A stretch of 64,000 bases of DNA from Lepas anatifera (lineage: Eukaryota > Arthropoda > Thecostraca > Lepadidae): contig JAOTON010001271.1 of the NCBI GenBank assembly GCA_034440635.1, positions 682,001 through 746,000 on the forward strand, written 5' to 3'. The stretch's first letter is position 1, and every line of letters starts with the position of its first letter. Positions 36,470 through 49,400 of this stretch are shown one piece after another. The notes under the pieces were generated by a model. That model did no database searches, had not been told where the DNA came from, and worked only from the letters and a program-made list of their open reading frames with translations. The position numbers were made by a program, and so were the translations under genes.

Positions 36470-37107
36470 ATGAGAGGCAATCGACCATGCAGATTTCGAA
36501 TGTGGTATTCAGGTCAACAAAAGGTCACTGCGCATGCGCACTGGAACTAATGGTAACAGAGGCTATCTCGGCAACCTACGGGTCGATTTTCTTGAAATTT
36601 TGTGAACAGAAGAATATCACGAAATGTAAGTCAAAAATGTCATTGAAGCTGCACTGCTCTGCGCATGCGCAGCAGAAATTATGAAAATAAGCCTGAAAGG
36701 CGAGGATATTTCAGAGGAGGACCTGAACAGAGGGAAAGCCAACGTGCTTAAAGTTAGCATGAGTGTTTTGTCACCCTTGGTAACAACAAAGGTCAGTGCG
36801 CATGCGCATTAGAACTTATGGTCATGGAGGCTATCTCGGGAGCCAATAGACCGATTTCGCTCAAATTTTTGCGAGTAAAAGCAGAATAGCATCTGCTAAT
36901 CCTAATTGATGGCATTATGACGCTGCACTATTATGCGCATGTGCAGTAGGAATTCTAAGGAATAATAGGCTCTAAGGGATCATTTAGACCAGGAGACAAA
37001 CAAACGGCATATTAACATGCTTCAGTCAACTATAACGGTATCTTTGCTCTCATTCACTGCAGACGTTACTGCGCATGCGGACTGGGAGTAGGGTAACCGA
37101 AGCTAAC
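36470..37107. repeat. 272-bp tandem repeats with NRF-1-like palindromes
   Basis: TGCGCATGCGCA occurs at 36529, 36660 and 36797, with variants at 36934 (TGCGCATGTGCA) and 37070 (TGCGCATGCGGA). Alternate sites are 268-274 bp apart, so each ~272-bp unit has two. GGCTATCTCGG and GAACAGAGGG words recur with them. TGCGCATGCGCA fits the NRF-1 consensus YGCGCAYGCGCR. The post-satellite block seems to be a derived version lacking the palindrome. Confidence 0.75.
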
Positions 37108-38688
37108 TCGTTAACAAATTGGCTGAATTGGGTGAAAATCTGCAGGTATAGGTGAAATACGGTCGGCAAACCCATCATATTTTATAATGTATCTCCTTTC
37201 TTCTGGTCATGCCCAGTCTTTACTTAACAAAACAACCATTATACGTGTGTTTATCTATGTGATGACATGAACAGAGGGCAAACGTGACGCAGTGTGCAGA
37301 GACATGCTAATGTAGGAAAACATGGGCTTACACAGGGGATTGAATGGAGCCATAATGAGAACACAAAACCTAAAACTCCAACATTGCGTTGTTATAAGTA
37401 TCAAACTGCTGAAAACACTCGCCTGTCAATCGAACTGTTTGGCTAACGTACATTGTCACCGGCTTCTCCTGCGCCGGAGCGGCACCTGCCGAGGCCGCAG
37501 GCCGAGGTTGTCTGTTGTTGTTGTTGTTGTTGTCTGTTCTGAGCGCTGGTATCAGAGACCTAAAACTTTTGTGGATAGAAGGCACTTCCAAATGAATAAG
37601 CACCACGGTTGTCAATTTTCAAAATTTTCAAAATTTTGCCCAGAATTTTGCATTATGTGATTTTTAACTTTTATTTTTCTATTTTTTGCTAATTCATCTA
37701 CACTCTTCAAACTTGCACCCTTTTACATCAGGGAAATTTGTAGTTCACACAAAAAGTTGGAAAGAAAAAGCTTTAAATTTAGGGCTCTAAATTAGCTTTT
37801 AAACTTTGCACCCTAAATTTGGCATAAAACTCATGGTCTAAACTACAGGCTCGAAATATCTGAAGCTACAGCAGTTCAGGTTCTGAGTCAAATATCAACT
37901 TAAAGGCCGGTTTGTGCAGTACTGCACAAACACAAAAACAAAACAAAAACGGAAATTTAAGGGTCCTTTTTGGCCCATTCCGTGAAGGTCTGCATTTCCC
38001 AAAATATCATTCAAACCCTTATATCTTCCGATCTAATTGATAAAAATTAGTTCCCATTTCAGATAATAAAAGAGAATAGCCTCCTTTATTATATATTTAG
38101 AGATAAAAACTTTCAGACTGAAACTTTTTATTTTATAGGCAAAAATAAAATATAAGTTTTTAAAATTTTTATTCTCAGCCCCCTGGTTTCCAGACCATGA
38201 TAGCTACGGTATTGAACTTAACACGGCTGGATAGAAAACTTCGTTGCCGTCATTTTTCTCACTCATACCCCCCACTTATCTCTTACGGCTTCCGCGCTAT
38301 AAGCCGTAAAGTACATTTCAAAGTGGTAATTTTATCAGTTCATTTTTGCTTCACACCGGGGTTTAGGGTGGTTAGAGTCATTGGAGGGAAATGAAATTTT
38401 GCATGCAGCTAGGTAAGAGACATATGTCGACATTCCATCTGCATATATATCAATGAAACACCAAGTTACCTTTACAAACATGCCGTTTCTCCACGCAACG
38501 TTGTAGCAAATCACCACGCGTCACCCCTGCGTCCACGCCGCGGCAACGCCGGCGATCGGCGCGGCCGTTTCTGTTTATTTATGGTCTGGTAAAAAAGTAC
38601 CCAATACTACCCATAATGCATCACAAGTAATTAGAGTACCGTAAAAGTCCGAGTTTACAATAAGAGTATTATGTTTCTGTTTTTGGAC

Positions 38689-39111
38689 CATGGGTGGATC
38701 CAGGGAATAAGTAGGCTAGGTGCCCCCCCCACCCTTCTCCCCCCATCCCCCTCCCCCAACCCCCAATCGACCATCGGCGCCCTCTGAAATTGTAAAGACA
38801 CGCCTCTCAAGGTCGATGACGCTCCCTGAAATGTCGCTTCCCATACGCGGATCCAGGATTGCCTATCGGGGGCGAGGTGGAAGGGGAAACTTCCTGGTGG
38901 GCGCTATCTACACCAGGGACGCCACTTTTGGCCGGAAAAACCTATCAAGTAGGCGCTAAAACCTATCAGTAGACCCCGATACCTGCATCTCGGGGAAAAC
39001 GACATTTCAGGGGGTGCCATCGAACTTTCCAGGGGTTTCCGGGACAATTTCAGGGGGCGCTAAGATTCTATGGGGGGCACCTGTCCCCTTTCCCCCTTGG
39101 ATCCGCCTATG
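38689..39111. mobile_element. Type-B hAT-like MITE, unit 4
   Basis: Same ends and interior as in units 1, 2 and 6. It follows the AT-rich block 37534-38688. Confidence 0.75.
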
Positions 39112-41033
39112 TCGTTTCGGGGGGGGGGCACGGAGGTGGGGTCGTTACGGGTGTGGGGGTAAGGAGCTCGAGCATAAGCGGATCCAGGACATCAGCATGG
39201 GGGTAGGGGCTAAAGAGTTCGAGCATAGGCGGACCCAGGACATCAGTACGAGGGTGGGGCTAGGGAGTTAGAGCATAGGCGGATCCAGGACATCGGTACG
39301 AGGGTCGGGCTAGGGAGTTAGAGCATAGGCGGATCCAGGACATTAGTACGGGGATGGGGCTAAGCAGCTGAGCATTAGCGGATTCAGGACATCAGTACGG
39401 GGTGAGACTCGGGAGTTCCAGCATAGGCGGATCCAGGACATCAGTAGGGGGGTAGGGGCTACGGAGTTCGAGCATAGGCGGATCCAGGATATTAGTACGG
39501 GGATGGGGCTAAGGAGATCGAGCATAGGCGGATCTAGGACATCTGTACGGGGGTGGAGATAAGGAGTTCGAGCATAGGCGGATCCAGGACATCAGTACGG
39601 GGGTGGGGCTAAGAAGCTCGAGCATAAGCGGATTCAGGACATCAGTACGGGGTGGGGCTCGGGAGCTCGAGCATAGGCGGATCCAGGACATCAGTAGGGG
39701 GTGGGGGCTAAGTAGTTCGAGCATAGGCGGATCCAGGACATCAGTACGGGGGTGGGGCTAAGGAGCTCGAGCATAGGCGGATCCAGGACATCAGTACGGT
39801 GGTGGGGCTCGGGCGTTCCAGCATAGGCGGATCCAGGACATTAGTAGGGTGGTAGGGGCTAAGGAGTTCGAGTATAGGCGAATCCAGGGCAGTACGGAGG
39901 TGGGGCTACGGAGTTCGAGCATAGGCAGATCCAGGACATCAGTTCGGGGGTGGGGCTAAGGAGCTCGAGCATAGGCGGATCCAGGACATCAGTGCAGGGG
40001 TGTGGCTCCGGAGCTCGAGTAAAGGCGGATCCAGGACATCAGTACGGGGGTGGGGCTAAGGAGATCGAGCATAGGTGGATCCAGGACATCTGTACGGGGG
40101 TGGGGCTAAAGAGCTGGAGCATAGGCGGATCCAGGACATCAGTATGGGTGTGGGGCTAAGGAGCTCGAGCAGAGGCGGATCCAGGGCATCAGTACGGGGG
40201 TGGGGCTAAGGGGTTCGAGTATAGGCGGATAAAGGACATCAGTACAGAGTTGGGGCTAAGGAGCTCAAGCATAAGCGGATCCAGGACATCAGCACGGGGG
40301 TAGGGGCTAAAGAGTTCGAGCATAGGCGGATCCAGGACATCAGTACGGGGGTGGGGCTAAGGAGCTCGAGCATAAGCGGAGCCAGGATATCAGTACGGGG
40401 TTAGAGGCTAAGGAGTTTGAGCATAGGCGGATCCAGCATATCGGTACGGGGATGGGGCTAAGGAGATCCAGCATAGGCGGATCCAGGACATCTGTACGGA
40501 GGTGGGGCTAAGGAGCTCGAGCATAGGCGGATCCAGGACATCAGTATGGGTGTCGGGCTAAGGAGCTCGAGCAGAGGCGGATCCAGGACATCAGTACGGG
40601 GCTGGGGCTAAGGGGCTCGAGTATAGGCGGATCAAAGACATCAGTACGGGGGTGGGGCTAAGGAGCTCGAGCATAAGCGGATCCAGGACATCAAGGGGCT
40701 AAAGAGTTAAAACAGGTAGGGGCTAAAGAGTTAAAACATAAGCGGATCCAGGACATCAGTACGGGGGTGGGGCTAAGGAGCTCGAGCATAAGCGGATTCA
40801 GGACATCAGTACGTGGGTGGGGCTCGGGAGCTCGAGCATAGGCGGATCCAGGACATCAGTAGGGGTAGGGGCTAAGGAGTTCAAGCATAGGCGGATCCAG
40901 GGCAGTATAGAGGTGGGGCTACGGAGTTCGAGCATAGGCAGATCCAGGACATATGTAAGGGGGTGGGGTAAGGAGCTCGAGCATAGGCGGATCCAGGACA
41001 TCAGTTCGGTGGTGGGGCTGAGGTCTCGAGCTG
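39112..41033. repeat. 50-bp satellite array, unit 4 (about 1.92 kb)
   Basis: Same monomer family. The beginning and end of the array align with units 1 and 2, while monomers are missing or rearranged in the middle, consistent with unequal exchange inside the array. Confidence 0.95.
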
Positions 41034-42299
41034 GGGCATAACTCGGTAACAAATAGGCTGAATTGGGTGAAAATCTGCAGGTATAGGTGAAATACCGTCG
41101 GAAAACCCATCATATTTTATATTGTATCTCCTTTCTTCTCGTCATGCCCAGTCTTTGCTTAACAAAACAAACATTATGCGTGTGTTTATTTATTTGATGA
41201 CATGAACAGAGGGCAAGCGTGGTGCAGTATGCAGAGACATGCTAATTTAGGAAAACATGGGCCTAGACAGGGGATTGAATGGAGCCATAATGAGAACACA
41301 AAACCTAAAACTCCAACATTGCGTTGTTATAAGTATCAAACTGCTGAAAAAACTCGCCTGTCAATCGAACTGTTTGGCTAACGTACATTGTCACCGGCTT
41401 CTCCTGCGCCAGAGCGGCACCTGCCGAGGCCGCAGGCCGAGGTTGTTGTTGTTGTTGTTGTTGTCTGTTCTGAGCGCTGGTATCAGAGACCTAAAACTTT
41501 TGTGGATAGAAGGCACTTCCAAATGAATAAGCACCACGGTTGTCAATTTTCAAAATTTTCAAAATTTTGCCCAGAATTTTGCATTATGTGATTTTTAACT
41601 TTTATTTTTCTATTTTTTCCTAATTCATCTACACTCTTCAAACTTGCACCCTTTTACATCAGGGAAATTTGTAGATCACACAAAAAGTTTGAAAGAAAAA
41701 GTTATAAATTTAAGGCTCCAAATTAGCTTTTAAACTTTGCACCCTAAATTTGGCATAAAACTCATAGTCTAAACTACAGGCTCGAAATATCTGAAGCTAC
41801 AGCAGTTCAGGTTCTGAGTCAAATATCAAATTTAAAGGCCGGTTTGTGCAGTACTGCACAAACACAGAAACAAAACAAAAACGGAAATTTAAGGGTCCTT
41901 TTTGGCCCATTCTGCGAAGGTCTGCATTTCCCAAAATATCAGTCAAACCCTTATATCTTCCGATCTAATTAAGATAAATTAGTTCCCATTTCAGATAATA
42001 AAAGGAGATTAGCCTCCTTTATTATATATTTAGAGATAAAAACTTTCAGACTGAAACTTTTTATTTTAGAGGCAAAAATAAAATATAAGTTTTTAAAATT
42101 TTTATTCTCAGCCCCCTGGTTTCCAGACCATGATAGCTACGGTATTGAACTTAACACGGCTGGATAGAAAACTTCGTTGCCGTCATTTTTCTCACTCATA
42201 CCCCCCACTTATCTCTTACGGCTTCCGCGCTATCAGCCGTAAAATACATTTAAAAGTGGTAATTTTATCGGTTCATTTTTGCTTCACACCAGGATTTCG

Positions 42300-43095
42300 A
42301 ATGGTTAATATAGATGGAAGTGGATGAAATTCGGCAAAAAGCTAGTTCAAAGACATATCTTGCCATCGCAACAGGTTGCATATCATAGCAACAACAGTGT
42401 ACCTTTAATTAAATGTAATACACAATGCTAGTAAGTTTTCCGCTCGAAACCTCACCCCGCCGTTCGGCCGTAGCGTGGCTGCGGGCGGCGCACTGGTAGC
42501 TGCTATGCGAGACAGATACCATAGCTATGTACGCATGCTATAGACCAGCGCGAATGCCCGGTGGTGGCAGGGTAGTCTGTCTCGTTTCGGCGCCTCTACT
42601 CGTGCGGCGGGCGCGTTGTCTATTAGATATTCATATCAGTCGGACGGCCGGGTGGCGGCCGTGCGGTAGGGTCCCGCTCGCTGCGGCGACTTGCGACGAA
42701 TAAAAAACAAAATGGTGGTCAGGAACTGGTTTGCTTGTTTGGTTTGTTGTGTTTTGTTGTTTCTTTATGTGTGTCCAAATCTTACTGTGTATGTGTGTGA
42801 TAGGTCCGGTAAAAGTGATGTGTTTTATGAGAGAGATAAGAGAGGCCCCACCACTTAAGCCTTCGGGCTTTTGCGTCAATCTATTTGTTATACCTGTCAT
42901 ATTGTTTCCGTCCAATAAAAGTTTTATCATCTGTCTATCTATCTACCCACTAGTTAATGCATCCTCTAACCATAGGTAGCACTGGCCAAAGGATCCACCG
43001 TTGCACACCATTTCTTTCCCAGCCGAATAAACCTCTTTGTGGTGATACCATGACACGTGACTCCTTGCACTCCCTGCTTAAATAAACTTAATAAG
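42300..43095. other. Non-homologous insert in unit 5, CpG-rich start and AATAAA
   Basis: The AT-rich block of unit 5 loses homology near 42290 and the satellite begins at 43096, so about 0.8 kb of other DNA stands where the MITE lies in units 1, 2, 4 and 6. The stretch 42440-42710 is CpG-rich (GGCGGGCGCGTTG, GGCCGGGTGGCGGCCGTGCGG). 42712-42858 is a short ORF. AATAAA occurs at about 42915, followed by a (TCTA)n-like tail near 42931-42950. This could be a small retroposed transcript or an unknown non-autonomous retroelement. Confidence 0.5.
42712..42858 (+). CDS. 48-codon ORF with hydrophobic leader, unrecognised
   Basis: ATG with A at -3 (AACAAAATGG) opens 48 codons to TAA. The product begins MVVRNWFACLVCCVLLFLYV, a good signal-peptide-like hydrophobic core after a basic residue, followed by a short polar tail. 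It lies just after a CpG-rich stretch and about 57 bp before AATAAA. Small size and lack of homologues in memory keep this low; it may be a chance frame in a TG/GT-rich segment. Confidence 0.25.
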   Translation: MVVRNWFACLVCCVLLFLYVCPNLTVYVCDRSGKSDVFYERDKRGPTT

Positions 43096-44494
43096 CAGTG
43101 GCGGATCCAGGCCATTAGTATGGGGGTGGGGCTAAGGAGCTCGAGCATAGGCGGATCCAAGACATCAGTACCGGGGTGGGGCTAGTGAGTTTGAGCATAG
43201 GCGGATCCAGGACATCAGTACGGGGTGGGGCTAAGGAGCTCGAGCATAGGCGGATCCAGGACATCAGTTCAGGGGTGGGGCTAAGGAGCTCCAGCATAGG
43301 CGGATCCAGGACATAAGTATGGGGGTGGGGCTAAGGAGCTCGAGCATAGGCGGATTCCAGGACATCAGTACGGGGGTGGGGCTAAGGAGCTCGAGCATAG
43401 GCGGATCCAGGACATCAGTACAGGGGGTGGGGCTAAGGAGCTCGAGCATAGGCGGATCCAGGACATCAGTAGGGGGTAGGGGCTAAGGAGTTCGGGTATA
43501 GGCGGATCCAGGACATCAGTACGGGGGTGGGGCTAAGGAGCTCGAGCATAGGCGGATCCAGGACATCAGTACAGGGGTGGGGCTAAGGAGTTCGAGCATA
43601 GGCGGATCCAGGACATCAGTAAGGGGGTGGGGCTAAGGAGCTCGACCATAGGCGGATCCAGGACATCAGTAGGGGGTGGGGGCTAAGGAGTTCGAGCATA
43701 GGCGGATCCAGGACATCAGTACGGGGGTGGGGCTAAGGAGCTCGAGCATAGGCGGATCCAGGACATCAGTGCGGGGGTGGGGCTCCGGAGCTCGAGTAAA
43801 GGCGGATCCAGGACATCAATACGGGGGTGGGGCTAAGGAGCTCGAGCATAGGCGGATCCAGGACATCAGTACGGGGGTGGGGCTAAGGAGATCGAGCATA
43901 GGCGGATCCAGGACATCAGTAGGGGGTGGGGCTAAGGAGCTGGAGCATAGGCGGATCCAGGACATAAGTATGGGTGTGGGGCTAAGGAGCTCGAGCAGAG
44001 GCGGATCCAGGACATCAGTACGGGGGTGGGGCTAAGGGGCTCGAGTATAGGCGGATCAAGGACATCAGTACGGGGGTGGGGCTAAGGAGCTCGAGCATAA
44101 GCGGATCCAGGACATCAGTACGGGGGTAGGGGCTTAAGAGTTCGAGCATAGGCGGATCCAGGACATCAGTACGGGGGTGGGGCTAAGGAGCTCGAGCATA
44201 AGCGGAGCCAGGACATCAGTACGGGGGTAGGGGCTAAGGAGTTTGAGCATAAGCGGATTCAGGACATCAGTACGTGGGTGGGGCTCGGGAGCTCGAGCAT
44301 AGGCGGATCCAGGACATCAGTAGGGGTAGGGGCTAAGGAGTTCAAGCATAGGCGGATCCAGGGCAGTATAGAGGTGGGGCTACGGAGTTCGAGCATAGGC
44401 AGATCCAGGACATATGTAAGGGGGTGGGCTAAGGAGCTCGAGCATAGGCGGATCCAGGACATCAGTTCGGTGGTGGGGCTGAGGTCTCGAGCTG
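43096..44494. repeat. 50-bp satellite array, unit 5 (about 1.4 kb), starting with a MITE-type end
   Basis: The first monomer starts CAGTGGCGGATCCAGGCC, the type-A MITE terminus, whereas internal monomers read CATAGGCGG. Monomers here are on average closer to the consensus than in other units. The last part (from about 44240) again matches the other arrays. Confidence 0.95.
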
Positions 44495-46075
44495 GGGCAT
44501 AACTCGGTAACAAATAGGCTGAATTGGGTGAAAATCTGCAGGTATAGGTGAAATACCGTCGGAAAACCCATCATATTTTATATCGTATCTCCTTTCTTCT
44601 CGTCATGCCCAGTCTTTGCTTAACAAAACAAACATTATGCGTGTGTTTATTTCTTTGATGATATGAACAGAGGGCAGGCGTGGTGCAGTATGCAGAGACA
44701 TGCTAATTTAGGAAAACATGGGCCTAGACAGGGGATTGAATGGAGCCATAATGAGAACACAAAACCTAAAACTCCAACATTGCGTTGTTATAAGTATCAA
44801 ACTGCTGAAAAAACTCGCCTGTCAATCGAACTGTTTGGCTAACGTACATTGTCACCGGCTTCTCCTGCGCCAGAGCGGCACCTGCCGAGGCCGCAGGCCG
44901 AGGTCTGTTGTTGTTGTTGTCTGTTCTGAGCGCTGGTATCAGAGACCTAAAACTTTTGTGGATAGAAGGCACTTCCAAATGAATAAGCACCACGGTTGTC
45001 AATTTTCAAAATTTTCAAAATTTTGCCCAGAATTTTGCATTATGTGATTTTTAACTTTTATTTTTCTATTTTTTGCTAATTCATCTAGACTCTTCAAACT
45101 TGCACCCTTTTACATCAGGGAAATTTGTAGTTCACACAAAAAGTTGGAAAGAAAAAGCTTTAAATTTAGGGCTCTAAATTAGCTTTTAAACTTTGCTCCC
45201 TAAATTTGGCATAAAACTCATGGTCTAAACTACAGGCTCGAAATATCTGAAGCTACAGCAGTTCAGGTTCTGAGTCAAATATCAACTTAAAGGCCGGTTT
45301 GTGCAGTACTGCACAAACACAGAAACAAAACAAAAACGGAAATTTAAGGGTCCTTTTTGGCCCATTCCGTGAAGGTCTGCATTTCCCAAAATATCATTCA
45401 AACCGCTTATATCTTCCGATCTAATTGATAAAAATTAGTTCCCATTTCAGATAATAAGAGAGAATAGCCTCCTTTATTATATATTTAGAGATAAAAACGT
45501 TCCAGACTGAAACTTTTTATTTTATAGGCAAAAATAAAATATAAGTTTTTAAAATTTTTATTCTCAGCCCCCTGGTTTCCAGACCATGATAGCTACGGTA
45601 TTGAACTTAACACGGCTGGATAGAAAACTTCGTTGCCGTCATTTTTCTCACTGATACCCCCATTTATCTCTTACGGCTTCCGCACTATAAGCCGTAAAGT
45701 ACATTTCAAAGTGGTAATTTTATCAGTTCATTTTTGCTTCACACCGGGGTTTAGGGTGGTTAGAGTCATTGGAGGAAATGAAATTTTGCATGCAGCTAGG
45801 TAAGAGACATATGTCGACATTCCATCTGCATAGATATCAATGAAACACCAAGTTACCTTTACAAACATGCCGTTTCTCCACGCAACGTTGTAGCAAATCA
45901 CCACGCGTCACACCTGCGTCCACGCCGCGGCAACGCCGGCGATCGGCGCGGCCGTTTCTGTTTATTTATGGTCTGGTAAATAAGTACCCATTACTACCCA
46001 TAATGCATCACAAGTAATTAGAGTACCGTAAAAGTCCGAGTTTACAATAAGAGTATTATGTTTCTGTTTTTGGAC

Positions 46076-46497
46076 CATGGGTGGATCCAGGGAATAAGTA
46101 GGCTAGGTGCCCCCCCTCACCCTTCTCCCGCCATCCCCCTCCCCCAACCCCCAATCGACCATCGGCGCCCTCTGAAATTGTAAAGACACGCCTCTCAAGG
46201 TCGATAACGCTCCCTGAAATGTCGCTTCCCATACGCGGATCCAGGATTGCCTATCGGGAGCGAGGTGGAAGGGGAAATTTCCTGGTGGGCGCTATCTACA
46301 CCAGGGACGCCACTTTTGGCCGGAAAACCTATCAAGTAGGCGCTAAAACCTATCAGTAGACCCCGATACCTGCATCTCGGGGAAAACAAGATTTCAGGGG
46401 GTGCCATCAAACTTTCCAGGGTTTCCGGGACAATTTCAGGGGGCGCTAAGATTATATGGGGGGCACCTGTCCCCTTTCCTCCTTGGATCCGCCTATG
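46076..46497. mobile_element. Type-B hAT-like MITE, unit 6
   Basis: Same ends and interior as in units 1, 2 and 4, with a few more substitutions. It follows the AT-rich block 44921-46075. Confidence 0.75.
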
Positions 46498-49400
46498 TCG
46501 TTTCGGGGGGGGCACGGAGGTGGAGTCGTTACGGGTGTGGGGGTAAGAAGCTCGAGCATAAGCGGATCCAGGACATCAGCATGGGGGTAGGGGCTAAAGA
46601 GTTCGAGCATAGGCAGACCCAGGACATCAGTACGAAGGTGGGGCTAGGGAGTTAGAGCATAGGCGGATCCAGGATATCGGTACGAGGGTCGGGCTAGGGA
46701 GTTAGAGCATAGGCGGATCCAGGACATTAGTACGGGGACGGGGCTAAGCAGCTGAGCATTAGCGGATTCAGGACATCAGTACGGGGTGAGACTCGGGAGT
46801 TCCAGCATAGGCGGATCCAGGACATCAGTAGGGGGGGTAGGGGCTACGGAGTTCGAGCATAGGCGGATCCAGGATATTAGTACGGGGATGGGGCTAAGGA
46901 GATCGAGCATAGGCGGATCTAGGACATCTGTACGGGGGTGGAGATAAGGAGCTCGAGCATAGGCTGATCCAGGACATCAGGAGCGGGTTGGAACTCGGGA
47001 CCTCGAGCATAAGCGGATCCAGAACATCAATACGGGGGTGGGGCTAAGGAGCTCGAGCATAGGCGGATCCAGGACATCAGTAGCGGGTGGGGCTAAGGAG
47101 CTCCAGCATAGGCGGATCCAGGACATCAGTTCGGGGGTGGGGTTAAGGAGTTCGAGCATAGGCGGACCCAGGACATCAGTACGGGGGTGGGCTAAGGAGA
47201 TCGAGCATAGGCGGATCCAGGACATCAGCACGGAGGTGGGGCTAAGGAGCTCGAGCATAAGCGGATCCAGGAGATCAATACGGGGGTGGGGCTAAGGAGC
47301 TCGAGCATAGGCGGATCCAGGACATCAGTAGAGGGTGGGGCTAAGGAGCTCCAGCATAGGCGGATCCAGGACATCAGTTCGGGGGTGGGGTTAAGGAGCT
47401 CGAGCATAGGCGGACCCAGGAACATCAGTACGGGGGTGGACTAAGGAGATCGAAAACAGGCGAATCCAGGACATCAGCACGGAGGTGGGGCTAAGGAGCT
47501 CGAGCATAGGCGGATCCAGGACATCAGTTCGGGGGTGGGGTTAAGGAGCTCGAGCATAGGCGGACCCAGAACATCAGTACGGGGGTGGACTAAGGAGACC
47601 GAAAATAGGCGAATCCAGGACATCAGCACGGAGGTGGGGCTAAGGAGCTCGAGCATAGGCGGATCCAGGACATCAGTACGGGGTGGGGTAAGGAGCTCGA
47701 GCATAGGCAGATCCAGGACATCGGTACGAGGGTCGGGCTAGGGAGTTAGAGCATAGGCGGATCCAGGACATTAGTACGGGGACGGGGCTAAGCAGCTCGA
47801 GCATTAGCGGATTCAGGACATCAGTACGGGGGTGAGACTCGGGAGTTCCAGCATAGGCGGATCCAGGACATCAGTAGGGGGATAGGGGCTACGGAGTTCG
47901 AGCATAGGCGGATCCAGGATATTAGTACGGGGATGGGGCTAAGGAGATCGAGCATAGGCGGATCTAGGACATCTGTACGGGGGTGGAGATAATGAGCTCG
48001 AGCATAGGCTGATCCAGGACATCAGTATGGGTGTGGGGCTAAGGAGCTCGAGCAGAGGCGGATCTAGGACATCAGTACGGCGGTGGGGCTAAAGGGCTTG
48101 AGTATAGGCGAATCAAGGACATCAGTACGGGGGTGAGGCTAAGGAGCTCGAGCATAAGCGGATCCAGGACATCAGAACGTGGGTAGGGGCTAAAGAGTTC
48201 GAGCATAGGCGGATCCAGGACATCAGTAAGAAGGTGGGGAAAGGAGCTCGAGCATAGGCGGATCCAGGACATCAGTAGGGGGTAGGGGCTAAGGAGTTCG
48301 AGCATAGGCGGATCCAGGACATCAGTACGGAGGTGGGGCTCGGGCGTTCCAGCATAGGCGGATCCAGGACAATAGTAGGGTGGTAGGGGCTAAAGAGTTC
48401 GAGTATAGGCGAATCCAGGGCAGTACGGAGGTGGGGCTACGGAGTTCGAGCATAGGCAGATCCAGGACATCAGTTCGGGGGTGGGGCTAGGGAGCTCGAG
48501 CATAGGCGGATCCAGGACATCAGTGCAGGGGTGTGGCTCCGGAGCTCGAGTAAAGGCGGATCCAGGACATCAGTACGGGGGTGGGGCTAAGGAGATCGAG
48601 CATAGGTGGATCCAGGACATCTATACAAGGGTGGGGCTAAAGAGCTGGAGCATAGGCGGATCCAGGACATCAGTATGGGTGTGGGCCTAAGAAGCTCGAG
48701 CAGAGGCGGATCCAGGGCATCAGTACGGGGGTGGGGCTAAGGGGTTCGAGTATAGGCGGATAAAGGACATCAGTACAGAGGTGGGGCTAGGGAGCTCAAG
48801 CATAAGCGGATCCAGGACATCAGCACAGGGGTAGGGGCTAAATAGTTCGAGCATCGGCGGATCCAGGACATCAGTACGGGGGGTGGGGCTAAGGAGCTCG
48901 AGCATAAGCGGAGCCAGGATACCAGTACGGGGGTAGAGGCTAAGGAGTTTGAGCATAGGCGGATCCAGCATATCGGTACGGGGATTGGGCTAAGGAGATC
49001 CAGCATTGGCGGATCCAGGACATCTGTACGGAGGTGGGGCTAAGGAGCTCGAGCATAGGCGGATCCAGGACATCAGTATGGGTGTCGGGCTAAGGAGCTC
49101 GAGCAGAGGCGGATCCAAGACGTCAGTACGGGGCTAGGTTAAGAGGCTCAAGTATAGGCGGATCAAAGACATCAGTACGGGGGTGGAGCTAAGGAGCTCG
49201 AGCATAAGCGGATCCAGGACATCAAGGGGCTAAAGAGTTAAAACAGGGGGCTAAAGAGTTAACGCATAAGCGGATCCAGGACATCAGTACGGGGGTGGGG
49301 CTAAGGAGCTCGAGCATAAGCGGGTTCAGGACATCAGTACGTGGGTGGGGCTCGGGAGCTCAAGCATAGGCGGATCCAGGACATCAGTAGGGGTAGGGGC

